Source: JBAZOD01 sp041648955
Lineage (GTDB): Bacteria > Patescibacteriota > Patescibacteriia > Patescibacteriales > JAQTRU01
NCBI GenBank assembly: GCA_041648955.1
Contig: JBAZOD010000007.1
Coordinates: forward strand, 1-24,439
Length of the DNA stretch: 24,439 bases
Direction: 5' to 3'
The notes below the pieces were generated by a model, which had not been told where the DNA came from, did no database searches, and saw only the letters and a program-made list of their open reading frames with translations. A program made the position numbers and the translations under genes. This document shows, piece after piece, positions 1 to 7,016 of the stretch. Numbering within the stretch: position 1 is the stretch's first letter; every line of letters begins with the position of its first letter.

Positions 1-29
1 GTACCTTCAACCGCTCGAGTCACCTCTCC
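1..29 (-). tRNA. tRNA-Ser, 5' end only (cut by window start)
   Basis: Read on the minus strand from 29 downwards, this starts GGAGAGGTG and continues with CTCGAGCGGTTGAAGG. That is the acceptor strand and D-arm of a bacterial tRNA-Ser (GGAGAGG acceptor half, GGTTGAAGG D-loop). The anticodon, long variable arm and 3' half lie outside the window, so the isoacceptor cannot be read. The stop codon of a GIY-YIG remnant ends only three bases upstream. A near-copy of the same 5' segment lies at 355-376. Confidence 0.7.
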
Positions 30-32
30 ATT

Positions 33-293
33 TTATTTATTATTTTCTAAATAACATTTTAATAAATATTTTCTTCTTTCTCTACCCTGACCGGTTTTTA
101 AAAACTTTTCTTCTCTATTGGCATCTTCCTTTTCCATAAAGGCTTCGTAGTAGACAAGCGTCCAAGGAATTCCTCTTGATATAAATGTTGTTTCTCCTAA
201 ATTATGCTCTTTAAATCTATTTTTTAAGTTTTCCGTTGATCCTATATGAAACTTATTTAATTTCTTGCTAAATATTATATATACATATCACAT
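33..293 (-). pseudogene. GIY-YIG endonuclease remnant, start codon followed directly by TGA
   Basis: The minus strand from 287 to 33 is an open frame of 84 residues. It begins YVYIIFSKKLNKFHIGSTEN and continues through FKEHN, WTLVYYEAF and EEKFLKTGQGRER. These are the standard landmarks of the single-domain GIY-YIG (UPF0213/YhbQ-like) nuclease family: the GIY equivalent VYI, the YIG equivalent HIG, and the conserved Glu in NREEKF. The family normally starts M-x-Y-V-Y-I. Here an ATG at 293-291 is followed immediately by TGA at 290-288, and no ATG, GTG or TTG restores a start at the domain's beginning. The simplest reading is a recent nonsense mutation at codon 2 or a sequencing error. Use of a rare start codon such as ATA is possible but unproven. 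The frame ends three bases before the tRNA-Ser 5' end. Confidence 0.75.
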
Positions 294-325
294 AGCGATA
301 TGAATAAGTTTTCAATTTAACCTTC

Positions 326-355
326 CCCGCCCGAGGCGGGTGCGCCTAGGGCGCA
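326..355. repeat. Two back-to-back GC-rich hairpins
   Basis: CCCGCC-cga-GGCGGG occupies 326-340 and TGCGCC-tag-GGCGCA occupies 341-355. The two hairpins are adjacent and lie between the orphan tRNA-Ser 5' segment and the GIY-YIG remnant. They stand out strongly from the AT-rich surroundings. Similar short GC-rich hairpins occur at 14804-14819, 15429-15463 and 19728-19743, so they may belong to a dispersed hairpin family. Confidence 0.6.
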
Positions 356-376
356 AACCACTCGAGCCACCTCTCC
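355..376 (-). repeat. Orphan copy of the tRNA-Ser 5' end
   Basis: On the minus strand from 377 the sequence reads TGGAGAGGTGGCTCGAGTGG followed by TT. It matches the tRNA-Ser 5' segment at 30-9 at 20 of 22 positions. Beyond GGTT the similarity stops and the GC-rich hairpins begin; no anticodon arm or 3' acceptor strand (CCTCTCC) follows. It is therefore a fragment, forming with the copy at 1-29 a direct repeat that flanks the GIY-YIG remnant. Confidence 0.65.
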
Positions 377-377
377 A

Positions 378-1079
378 TTATTTTTTTATTTCTTCTGTCT
401 CTTTTTTCTTTAGTGGCCGCCACTGTTTTTCCGGCAAATCTTCCAACTCTAAACTGCCGATAGAAACTCTGACTAAATCTCTAACCTTTAAGCCGAAAGC
501 CATAAACATTCGCCTGATTTGACGCTTTTTACCCTCCCTTAATGTTATTTCAAATTCTCTATTGTTTAAACTTTTTGCTTCTTTTGCTCTTACAACGCTA
601 TCCCCATCACCGATATCAATCCCGGATTTTAAACGGTTGGCAATAATCTCGGGATTAGAAACAGAAGATTCTAATTTTATTATATATTTTTTCTCGTGGC
701 CAAAACTCGGATGAGTAATTTTTTGCGCCAAATCGCCGTCGTTGGTTAGAAGTATAAGACCCCGACTATCCTTGTCTAATCGGCCAGCAACAAAAAGACG
801 TTCTTTCCTTCCGATCAAACTAAAAATATTTTTTTCGCCCTTGAATCTCCTCGCCGTACAAGTATAGCCTGCCGGCTTATTCATTTTTATATAAATTTTT
901 TCTTCCGGCAAGCCAATTATTTCTCCAAAAATCTTTACTTCGTCTTTTTCGTCGACTTTTGTCCCTGGTTCAGCCAATTCTCCATTTACAAAAACCTCAC
1001 CTTGCTTTATCCATTCTTCCGCCTTGCGTCTGGAGCAATATCCAGATTCGGCAATAAATTTTTGCAATACTATTTTCAT
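378..1079 (-). CDS. rRNA pseudouridine synthase (RsuA/RluB/RluF family)
   Basis: This 233-residue enzyme isomerises a specific uridine of rRNA to pseudouridine. Residues 1-60 form an S4 RNA-binding domain (FIAESGYCSRRKAEEWI, then FVNGELAEPGTKV). The catalytic domain follows, with the motif GRLDKDSRGLILLTNDG carrying the catalytic Asp (second D of LDKD). The C-terminal motif LREGKKRQIRRMFMAFG is typical of the family. GRLDKDSxGLI followed by HEKKY resembles RluF more than RsuA, but the target position cannot be assigned from sequence alone. An upstream extension in frame is possible, but ATG at 1079 is preferred: the S4 domain starts there, and this ATG overlaps the TGA of the upstream ligase gene by 4 bases (ATGA), which implies translational coupling. 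Confidence 0.93.
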   Translation of the reverse strand: MKIVLQKFIAESGYCSRRKAEEWIKQGEVFVNGELAEPGTKVDEKDEVKIFGEIIGLPEEKIYIKMNKPAGYTCTARRFKGEKNIFSLIGRKERLFVAGRLDKDSRGLILLTNDGDLAQKITHPSFGHEKKYIIKLESSVSNPEIIANRLKSGIDIGDGDSVVRAKEAKSLNNREFEITLREGKKRQIRRMFMAFGLKVRDLVRVSIGSLELEDLPEKQWRPLKKKETEEIKK

Positions 1080-2488
1080 TTTATTTTTTGTATAGACACT
1101 ATTGCTATTAATGTCCAAAACATTACAGCCAAATCATTTTTAAAATATGGCACATCGACTAAGCCGTGAACTATTATTACGACCATCGCACATAACAATC
1201 CTAAAACGATAAATTTGTTTTCATTATCTAAAATCACGAGTTTAAAACTAATAACTAAATATTTGCCAATAATCCAAATAAAAAGCAACATCCCCGCCAA
1301 ACCCAGTTCACTCCAGAAATTTAATAAAATATTGTGCGGATACAAATAAATTTCTGTCGGCTGCCAAACGCTAGCCCGGAATTCAGCGTTAAAAACGGTC
1401 TTTTTGTGCCAATCAGGATCACTATAATCGCGTAAAAATATTCCTTCCTGGTGATAAGGTGCCACGGATTTCTGGTAATTAGCTAACCCAGCACCGCTTA
1501 TCATGCGTCTATCCCGAAGCATCTCCCAAGTTTCTTTCCATTGTTGTTCTCTTATTTGGAAAGATTTACTATAAACGGTTTTTCCCAAAGCGAAATTCCG
1601 CGCAGGAGTGTAAACTAATACGCCAGCCGCCAAAATCAAAGCTAAAAATATAATCACCAATCTTATTTTCTTCTCAACCGAAAGTAAAAAGAAAATTCCT
1701 AATCCCGCCGCCACTCCAACCAAAGCACCTTTAGATTTGGCAAAATAAATCGCTAAAAAAGATAGAATTATTATTAAACTAATGAAAAATGATTTTGAAT
1801 ATTGTTTGGTTGTTGGTTGTTGGTTCTTGATTATTTTGAAAGAATTAAACAGCCATCCAAACATCACCAAAATCAACGGCGCCAAATAAAGCCCCACCGC
1901 ATTCGGATAACCAAAAAAGGAGGTTACCCGTCTTTGGCTGGCCATAGCCCAAAAATCATTAAAAATCCAAGCGCCGGTTATCTGTTGATATATTGCTAAA
2001 ATTGAAACAACGAGCGCTGAAACAGAAAAAGCTAAAATAATTTTTCTCAAATTTTTATCAGCTTCTTCTTTTCTCCCAAAAATATTCAAAATCAAAATAA
2101 ACAATAAAGCTGGTTCGAAAAAATAAGCCTTCCAAATCCCAAAGGCACCGTCGCTAAACTTCGCTACTGCTACTGCGATAAAAGAAATTATTAATAAAAA
2201 AATAATCTCCCAGCCGAAAGGATAATTAATTCTTTCTTTTCTATTTTCCTTAAATTCTCGCCAGCCATATTTTCTCTTAATAAAATTCTTAAACTCTGTC
2301 TTAGAAACAAACCAAATAAAAAAAGAGGTCAAAATCATGGCTTCCAGCAAGGTAAAAGGAATTCCGAAAATTTGAAATCTAATTAAATAAGACGGCAATG
2401 CCGCCAATAAAAACAAAACTGCCCAATCCAAACGGAAATAAGCTAAAATTAAATACAATATTAAATATAACCAGATTAATAAATCCAC
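1076..2488 (-). CDS. O-antigen ligase / Wzy-type polymerase-like membrane protein
   Basis: This 470-residue polytopic membrane protein has about a dozen hydrophobic helices. The longest outside loop lies before the last helices (about residues 305-390). It carries the Wzy_C/WaaL-type pattern: REQQWKETWEML, GAGLANY, then HNILLNFWSELGLAG, where His and Glu are the landmark residues. Family members join or polymerise undecaprenyl-linked glycans on the outer face of the membrane, or transfer glycans to proteins. The ligase, polymerase and protein-glycosylation subtypes cannot be told apart here. The start is GTG at 2488. It is co-directional with the EamA gene upstream (23-base gap) and overlaps the pseudouridine synthase by 4 bases. 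No glycosyltransferase cluster is adjacent. Confidence 0.85.
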   Translation of the reverse strand: MDLLIWLYLILYLILAYFRLDWAVLFLLAALPSYLIRFQIFGIPFTLLEAMILTSFFIWFVSKTEFKNFIKRKYGWREFKENRKERINYPFGWEIIFLLIISFIAVAVAKFSDGAFGIWKAYFFEPALLFILILNIFGRKEEADKNLRKIILAFSVSALVVSILAIYQQITGAWIFNDFWAMASQRRVTSFFGYPNAVGLYLAPLILVMFGWLFNSFKIIKNQQPTTKQYSKSFFISLIIILSFLAIYFAKSKGALVGVAAGLGIFFLLSVEKKIRLVIIFLALILAAGVLVYTPARNFALGKTVYSKSFQIREQQWKETWEMLRDRRMISGAGLANYQKSVAPYHQEGIFLRDYSDPDWHKKTVFNAEFRASVWQPTEIYLYPHNILLNFWSELGLAGMLLFIWIIGKYLVISFKLVILDNENKFIVLGLLCAMVVIIVHGLVDVPYFKNDLAVMFWTLIAIVSIQKIK

Positions 2489-2511
2489 AATTTTAAATTC
2501 TTATTCAAATA

Positions 2512-3477
2512 TTATACAACCAACATATATAAACCAACTCCCACCAATAAAATTCCAATAATTTTTTGCAGCATTACCCCGCCCCCGAGTTCTTCTTTCA
2601 ATATTTTTGGATGCTTATATGATAAAAATAAAACTATAAGAATCAGAAATATGTATTGCACGCCCTGCAAAGAATTAACCAAGGCCACGCTGCCGAGGCT
2701 AATTGCCCAATTAAGCATTATAAAAGCTATGGCTGCTAATAATCTAACGGATAAGAAAAAAGACAAATTTTTCGGGCTTTTAACCCCCTCCTGATGCTCG
2801 AATATCAACACTCGCCATTGCGGAATAAAAAGAATAAATAACACACCCAAAAATGATCCCATTCTTGACCAAACAAAACTACCAATAAATGGCTGATTAA
2901 GGTAAATATATTTTATTAAAACATAATAAAGGGCAAAAAATAAAGCGGAAATTGTAGAATTAACAACTAAACGGCGCATTGGCCTATTTTCTGCGTGTAC
3001 GCCTCCGAATATCCTTCCGGAGACAACCCGCACTCTATTAAAGAGCTCTCCTGCTCTATAAAATCTAGTTCGTTTTATAGATATTAAAACTCCACCAATA
3101 ATTAGAATAAAAAAGGCTAGCATCTGCTTCTCTCCTAAACTTTCCCCCAAAAACAAATAAGAAAGCCAAAAAGAAAAAATTGGGACCAAGGCACCGACAA
3201 TCGGAACAACTCTTGTCGCTTCGCTTTGGTGAAGAGCTTTATACCAAAAAACAAGGGTAAATAAAAATAATATTCCGGCTGACAAATCAAGCAACAATTC
3301 TGGTTGGCTCGGAATCCAAGGATCAAAGGCTAAAAGGAAAATATTAAAAATACTCCAAATACCAACATAAAAAGCATAAGTAATGGAAGAATGAATTTTT
3401 TGAGAAAGTAAAAATTTGTCAGCAACATAAACGCCGGCGTTGATAAAATAAGCGACAACAGTAATTGTTAACCACAT
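2512..3477 (-). CDS. EamA/DMT-family transporter
   Basis: This 321-residue inner-membrane protein has about ten predicted helices in two repeated halves, as expected of the drug/metabolite transporter superfamily. The first half ends with ALVPIFSFWLSYLFLGESLG, the typical EamA helix-turn pattern with conserved Pro, Phe and Glu. The second half ends with the equivalent LILIVLFLSYKHPKILKEELG. A charged cytoplasmic linker (about residues 135-170) separates them. The substrate is unknown; relatives export amino acids, sugars, nucleotides or drugs. It starts 3 bases after the GH1 stop codon, so the two are almost certainly cotranscribed and probably coupled. Confidence 0.88.
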   Translation of the reverse strand: MWLTITVVAYFINAGVYVADKFLLSQKIHSSITYAFYVGIWSIFNIFLLAFDPWIPSQPELLLDLSAGILFLFTLVFWYKALHQSEATRVVPIVGALVPIFSFWLSYLFLGESLGEKQMLAFFILIIGGVLISIKRTRFYRAGELFNRVRVVSGRIFGGVHAENRPMRRLVVNSTISALFFALYYVLIKYIYLNQPFIGSFVWSRMGSFLGVLFILFIPQWRVLIFEHQEGVKSPKNLSFFLSVRLLAAIAFIMLNWAISLGSVALVNSLQGVQYIFLILIVLFLSYKHPKILKEELGGGVMLQKIIGILLVGVGLYMLVV

Positions 3478-3480
3478 AAA

Positions 3481-4719
3481 TTATAATTTAGAAATTTTTA
3501 TTATATTACTTTTACAAATTTCCGCATAAACTTTAGCGCTTGGACGAGCTATTCTCTGACAGGTTTTTTGGTCTACTTTATATAAGCCAAATTTCGGATC
3601 AAAACCCTCTGCCCACTCAAAATTGTCTATTAAAGACCAATGAAAATAACCGCGGACATCAATACCATCGCTAATTGCCTGATGAACATATTTTAAGTGA
3701 TTAATGATAAAATCGGCTCTTTTTTTATCATCTGCATCTGCTAAGCCATTTTCTATAATAATAATTGGCTTGCCAAATTTAGATAAAGACTTCAAACTCC
3801 AATAAATTCCTTCTGGATAAATTTCCCAGCCCATATCGGTAACTTCTTGGTTTTTATTTTTTTTGAAAGGAGGATACCAAACTATCCGATCATGAAAATA
3901 ATAATCAAGGCCGATATAATCAAAATATCCTTTCGTTCGGCGCGGAAAAGATCCATTCCAAAACCAATCTGCTAATTTAGCGAATAAAACTTCTACTAAA
4001 CACCATTTTCTTGCTGGTTCAAAAAAATTTGTTAAATTAGTAAAACTAACCTTAGCATCTGAAAATCTTTTATGAATTATCTTATAACCCACCTTATGCG
4101 CTTTAACCAAATTTTTAAAAACTTGATAGGCTTTTACCGGTGATTTTTTATTGGGCGGGAAAATTCCGACTAAGTAGCCGTTTGAAATATGAACCATCGG
4201 CTCATTCAAAGTTATCCAATAATCAACCAAATCACCAAGCTCATTGACCACAAACTTAACATAGCGGGAAAAATAATCAACCGCTTTTTTATTTGCCCAC
4301 CCTCCCTCTTCCGAAAACCAGATCGGATTCGTCCAATGCCAAAGAGTTAAAACTATCTTTAAATCTTTTTTCTTTAAATCCTGCAAAACCTCCCTATAAT
4401 GCTCTACGCCTTTTTCGCTCCATTTCCCCTTTTCTGGCTCAATTCTTGCCCATTCAATACCGAAACGATAAGCATTACAGTTCAATTTTTTGGCTAAATC
4501 AGAGTCTTCTTTATATTTATTATAAGAATCACAAGCTAAACCAGCAACAAAATTGGCATGTTTTTTGCTGTTTTTTTCTAATTCTCGTTTTCTTGCTTCT
4601 GATTTTTCCCATTCACTCCAATCATTATAAATTCCACCCTCTATTTGATAAGCAGCGGTAGAAACCCCCCAGAGAAATCCCTTAGGAAATTTTAAAATTT
4701 TTTGTTTATTTTCTAGCAT
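3481..4719 (-). CDS. Glycoside hydrolase family 1 beta-glucosidase-like enzyme
   Basis: This 412-residue GH1 retaining glycosidase has all key landmarks. FLWGVSTAAYQIEGG (residues 15-29) is the family N-terminal signature with the sugar-contacting Gln26. H128-W129 precede TLNEP (170-174), where E173 is the acid/base. IIENG (321-325) supplies nucleophile E323, and NFEWAEGF (366-373) closes the sugar pocket. Glu-Trp in NFEWAEGF fits a neutral sugar such as glucose or galactose rather than a 6-phospho-sugar. At about 410 residues it is somewhat shorter than the usual 440-480. There is no signal peptide, so it is cytoplasmic. A TATAAT box at 4731-4726 lies only six bases upstream of the ATG, suggesting a very short leader or leaderless mRNA; no good -35 box was found. 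It heads the GH1-EamA-ligase-pseudouridine synthase series. Confidence 0.95.
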   Translation of the reverse strand: MLENKQKILKFPKGFLWGVSTAAYQIEGGIYNDWSEWEKSEARKRELEKNSKKHANFVAGLACDSYNKYKEDSDLAKKLNCNAYRFGIEWARIEPEKGKWSEKGVEHYREVLQDLKKKDLKIVLTLWHWTNPIWFSEEGGWANKKAVDYFSRYVKFVVNELGDLVDYWITLNEPMVHISNGYLVGIFPPNKKSPVKAYQVFKNLVKAHKVGYKIIHKRFSDAKVSFTNLTNFFEPARKWCLVEVLFAKLADWFWNGSFPRRTKGYFDYIGLDYYFHDRIVWYPPFKKNKNQEVTDMGWEIYPEGIYWSLKSLSKFGKPIIIIENGLADADDKKRADFIINHLKYVHQAISDGIDVRGYFHWSLIDNFEWAEGFDPKFGLYKVDQKTCQRIARPSAKVYAEICKSNIIKISKL

Positions 4720-4777
4720 ATTTATATTATATCATTTTTTTAAGACCGCCACTACAACCGGCAAAAAATTAAATAAC

Positions 4778-4810
4778 AAAAAAAGACGAGAAAATAAACT
4801 CGTCTTTTTT
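4778..4810 (-). terminator. Intrinsic terminator after efp
   Basis: The hairpin AAAAGACGAG (4781-4790) / CTCGTCTTTT (4799-4808) has an eight-base loop. Read on the minus strand it ends in a T-run, 19 bases after the efp stop codon. It closes the rpsF-ssb-rpsR-efp operon and separates it from GH1. Confidence 0.85.
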
Positions 4811-4828
4811 ATTCCAAAATTTTTAATT

Positions 4829-5386
4829 TTATGCCCTTTCTACATATTCTCCTGTATCAGTATTTACTTTTATAACGTCGCCTTCGTTTACAAACATCGG
4901 AACATTTATCTTAGCTCCTGTTTCCAGTTCAACTTGCTTATTTACGTTACCGGCAGAATTTCCCTTTACTCCCGGGGGCGCACTCACTACTTTCAAATTT
5001 AATTTTACAGGTAATTCTATGGCAACCGGCCGGCCGGCAAAATATAAAGTATCAACATCTGTCCCGTCTTTCAAAAATCTTTGCTTTTCTCCAACTTGAT
5101 CTAGAGGAAAACTGAATTGTTCATAGGTTTCATTATCCATGAAATAAGCCTGCTCTTCATCCTTATACATAAAATTTGTTTTTTTTGTTTCTGTGTCAGC
5201 TTCTTCGGCTTTTTCATTTCCCTGAAAAGTTCTTTCCAAAATATTGCCGGTAATCAAATTTCTTAATTTAGTTTTAAGAACTGCGCCTCCCCGGCCCATT
5301 TTATGATGATCGGTTCTTATAACAACGTAGGGCTCATCAGTTATCTTAATAACTTTACCCAATTTTATTTCACTGATGCTAAGCAT
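4829..5386 (-). CDS. efp: Translation elongation factor P
   Basis: This 185-residue EF-P rescues ribosomes stalled at polyproline stretches. It has the usual three beta-barrel domains: the KOW-like domain I (1-65), the OB domain II (FMDNETYEQFSFP, about 90-130), and domain III with the PROSITE-type signature around VKGNSAGNVNKQVELETGA (about 140-160) and the C-terminal GDVIKVNTDTGEYVER. The tip loop of domain I reads KMGRGGAV, placing Arg32 where E. coli has the beta-lysylated Lys34. Arg at this position is typical of EarP-type, rhamnosylated EF-Ps, but no earP or other modification gene is in this window. It lies 11 bases downstream of rpsR and is probably the last gene of that operon. Confidence 0.97.
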   Translation of the reverse strand: MLSISEIKLGKVIKITDEPYVVIRTDHHKMGRGGAVLKTKLRNLITGNILERTFQGNEKAEEADTETKKTNFMYKDEEQAYFMDNETYEQFSFPLDQVGEKQRFLKDGTDVDTLYFAGRPVAIELPVKLNLKVVSAPPGVKGNSAGNVNKQVELETGAKINVPMFVNEGDVIKVNTDTGEYVERA

Positions 5387-5397
5387 AATTTTGCAAT

Positions 5398-5625
5398 TTA
5401 TCTATGAATAAAGCCCAATAAAGCCATTATTCTGGAACGTTTAATGGCCGTGGCCAATTTTCTTTGATGCCAAGAACAAACGCCAGTTCTTTTTCTAGGT
5501 AAAATCTTCATGTGAAAATTAACAAAACGCCTCAAGGTTCTAGTATCCTTGTAATCTACATCAGCGACATTGTTAGCGCAAAAAAAACACTCTTTTTCTT
5601 TTTTTATTGTTTTGTTGTCATTCAT
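5398..5625 (-). CDS. rpsR: 30S ribosomal protein bS18
   Basis: This 75-residue bS18 binds the platform of the small subunit together with bS6. The conserved core DYKDTRTLRRFV and the C-terminal HQRKLATAIKRSRIMALLGF are diagnostic. The N-terminal CFFC pair plus a later Cys and His (VCSWHQRK) could form a zinc site, making it a 'C+' variant; that is inference. The order rpsF-ssb-rpsR is the classic bacterial arrangement, but the usual next gene rplI (bL9) is absent and efp takes its place. Confidence 0.96.
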   Translation of the reverse strand: MNDNKTIKKEKECFFCANNVADVDYKDTRTLRRFVNFHMKILPRKRTGVCSWHQRKLATAIKRSRIMALLGFIHR

Positions 5626-5693
5626 AATTAAAATAAGGAAAATAAGAAATAAAAGTAATTCTCTTATTTCATATTTTATTTTTTCTTTTTATC

Positions 5694-6176
5694 TTAAAAC
5701 GGTATGTTTTCAACTTCTATTTCCTCCTCATCCGGATTGACTCCGCCTCCAACTGGTTGTTCAACATCGATAATTGGATCTCCGCCCATAGTCGGCTGTT
5801 CTTCTGGCATCGGGGTGCGGGGCGAGGCTGGGCTATAATTGCCAGCGCCAGCTCTATCAAGCATAATCATATTTTCAGCAATTATTTCTGTCCGGTATCT
5901 CTTTACCCCATCTTGTCCTGCCCAATCTCTAGTCTGTAGTCTCCCTTCAATAAACACTTTGGCGCCTTTGCGTAAATACTGTCCGCAAATTTCCGCCAAT
6001 CTTCTCCAAGCAACAATATTATGAAATTCAACTTTTTCTTGTTTCTGACCGGCTTGATTCATCCAAACAAAATTAGTGGCGATTGAGAAAGTTGCTACCG
6101 TCTGGCCGGAAGGCGTATTTTTTATTTCCGGATCCCGGGTCAAATTCCCGATGATCATGGCTTTGTTTAAATTCAT
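5694..6176 (-). CDS. ssb: Single-stranded DNA-binding protein
   Basis: This 160-residue SSB coats ssDNA during replication, repair and recombination. Residues 1-108 are the OB fold (MNLNKAMIIGNLTRDPEI at the start, then VEFHNIVAWRRLAEICGQYL and KVFIEGRLQTRDW). A Pro/Gly-rich linker follows. The C-terminal tip EEEIEVENIPF is the acidic, Phe-ending tail that recruits partner proteins. It sits between rpsF (79 bases away) and rpsR (68 bases away), the usual bacterial location. Confidence 0.97.
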   Translation of the reverse strand: MNLNKAMIIGNLTRDPEIKNTPSGQTVATFSIATNFVWMNQAGQKQEKVEFHNIVAWRRLAEICGQYLRKGAKVFIEGRLQTRDWAGQDGVKRYRTEIIAENMIMLDRAGAGNYSPASPRTPMPEEQPTMGGDPIIDVEQPVGGGVNPDEEEIEVENIPF

Positions 6177-6235
6177 ACCTTCGCTTTTATATCCGCGGAC
6201 ATTTTTAATGACCGTGAATAAATTAATATTTAGAT

Positions 6236-6259
6236 ATAATCAGACTATTTTCTGATTAT
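6236..6259 (-). promoter_or_regulatory. Hairpin overlapping the rpsF stop codon
   Basis: ATAATCAGA (6236-6244) and TCTGATTAT (6251-6259) form a perfect 9-bp stem with a six-base loop. The 5' arm of the mRNA contains the rpsF stop codon. No T-run follows on the minus strand, so it is more likely a processing or mRNA-stability element between rpsF and ssb than a terminator. Confidence 0.5.
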
Positions 6260-6750
6260 AATAAATCTTTGGTATCAAGGATATTATCGAGTTTTTCGTC
6301 TAAATCTTTTAACTCTAATTTTTTATCTTTATTTTTTTCTTTTTCTTTTTTCTGGTCTTCAGTTTTCTGTTCTTTCTCTATGTTCTTGGCAGCAATTTTT
6401 TCAGAAATTTTCTTTTCTCTTTCCATTTCCTCGGCGGTTTTTATTTTCTTTTTTATAATTTGATGGCGGATAACCTCATCTGACATCCTCAAAGTCTTAT
6501 CTATTTTTTTTAAATTTTCTCCAGGCAAATCAAACTCAATCAAGCTATAATAGCCGAAACTATTTAATTTAATTGGATAAGACAATTTTTTCTTTCCCCA
6601 AAACTCTGAGAAAGTAATATTACCTTCTTTTTCCATTATAACCTTTTTTATTTTTTCAACAATCTCCGTAGCTTCTCCCTCCGTAAATTTATTCGGAATG
6701 ATAAAAAGAAGCTCATAGTGGCCTAAGCCGGAAAACTTTGTTTTTGACAT
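6256..6750 (-). CDS. rpsF: 30S ribosomal protein bS6 with long charged C-terminal tail
   Basis: This 164-residue bS6 is the platform partner of bS18. The S6 fold occupies about residues 10-105: HYELLFIIP, then FWGKKKLSYPIKLNSFGYYSLIEF, then the helix LRMSDEVIRHQIIKK. After it come about 60 residues rich in Lys and Glu (EREKKISEKIAAKNIEKEQK and similar), probably helical or disordered. The total is longer than the 95-135 residues common for bS6. It is the first gene of the rpsF-ssb-rpsR-efp operon and is preceded by a hairpin-rich leader. Confidence 0.95.
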   Translation of the reverse strand: MSKTKFSGLGHYELLFIIPNKFTEGEATEIVEKIKKVIMEKEGNITFSEFWGKKKLSYPIKLNSFGYYSLIEFDLPGENLKKIDKTLRMSDEVIRHQIIKKKIKTAEEMEREKKISEKIAAKNIEKEQKTEDQKKEKEKNKDKKLELKDLDEKLDNILDTKDLL

Positions 6751-6759
6751 AATATTTGC

Positions 6760-6927
6760 TTGCCGATTACGGCAATTTATTTATAAAAATAATAAAACCC
6801 CCAGTATTCTCGCTGATATATGAGGGTTAGAGAATACCTTTCCCTCTTATAAAACCAGAGGGATTATCTAGATTACTAGAATATTGGGAAGGTCTATCCC
6901 CCATATTTACCCCCTTGATAAAGGGGG
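6760..6927 (-). promoter_or_regulatory. Hairpin-rich leader of the rpsF operon
   Basis: The divergent gap between rpsF and the methyltransferase contains a series of perfect stems: CCCCCTT/AAGGGGG (6910-6916/6921-6927), TCTAG/CTAGA (6867-6871/6876-6880), TCCCTCT/AGAGGGA (6841-6847/6857-6863), GTATTCTC/GAGAATAC (6804-6811/6830-6837) and TTGCCG/CGGCAA (6760-6765/6770-6775). The last stem ends nine bases before the rpsF ATG, where a ribosome-binding site should be. bS6:bS18 autoregulation through rpsF leaders carrying a CCG element is known in bacteria; whether this is a version of it is inference. Confidence 0.4.
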
Positions 6928-7016
6928 CGAGGGGGATTTATTTAATTGTGCTAATACCTTAACATAGGCCAAAAAAAATTGCAAGTAATCATTTATTTTG
7001 CTAAAGTTAAGCTATT

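Noticed and set aside
33..293. TGA read as glycine (code 25) to rescue the GIY-YIG gene
   Set aside because: Other genes, such as the O-antigen ligase-like gene ending in an ATGA overlap, use TGA as a normal stop, and no conserved gene contains an internal TGA.
1802..1999. Plus-strand ORF inside the O-antigen ligase-like gene, and similar opposite-strand ORFs elsewhere
   Set aside because: These are antisense shadows of well-supported genes with no ribosome site and atypical composition.
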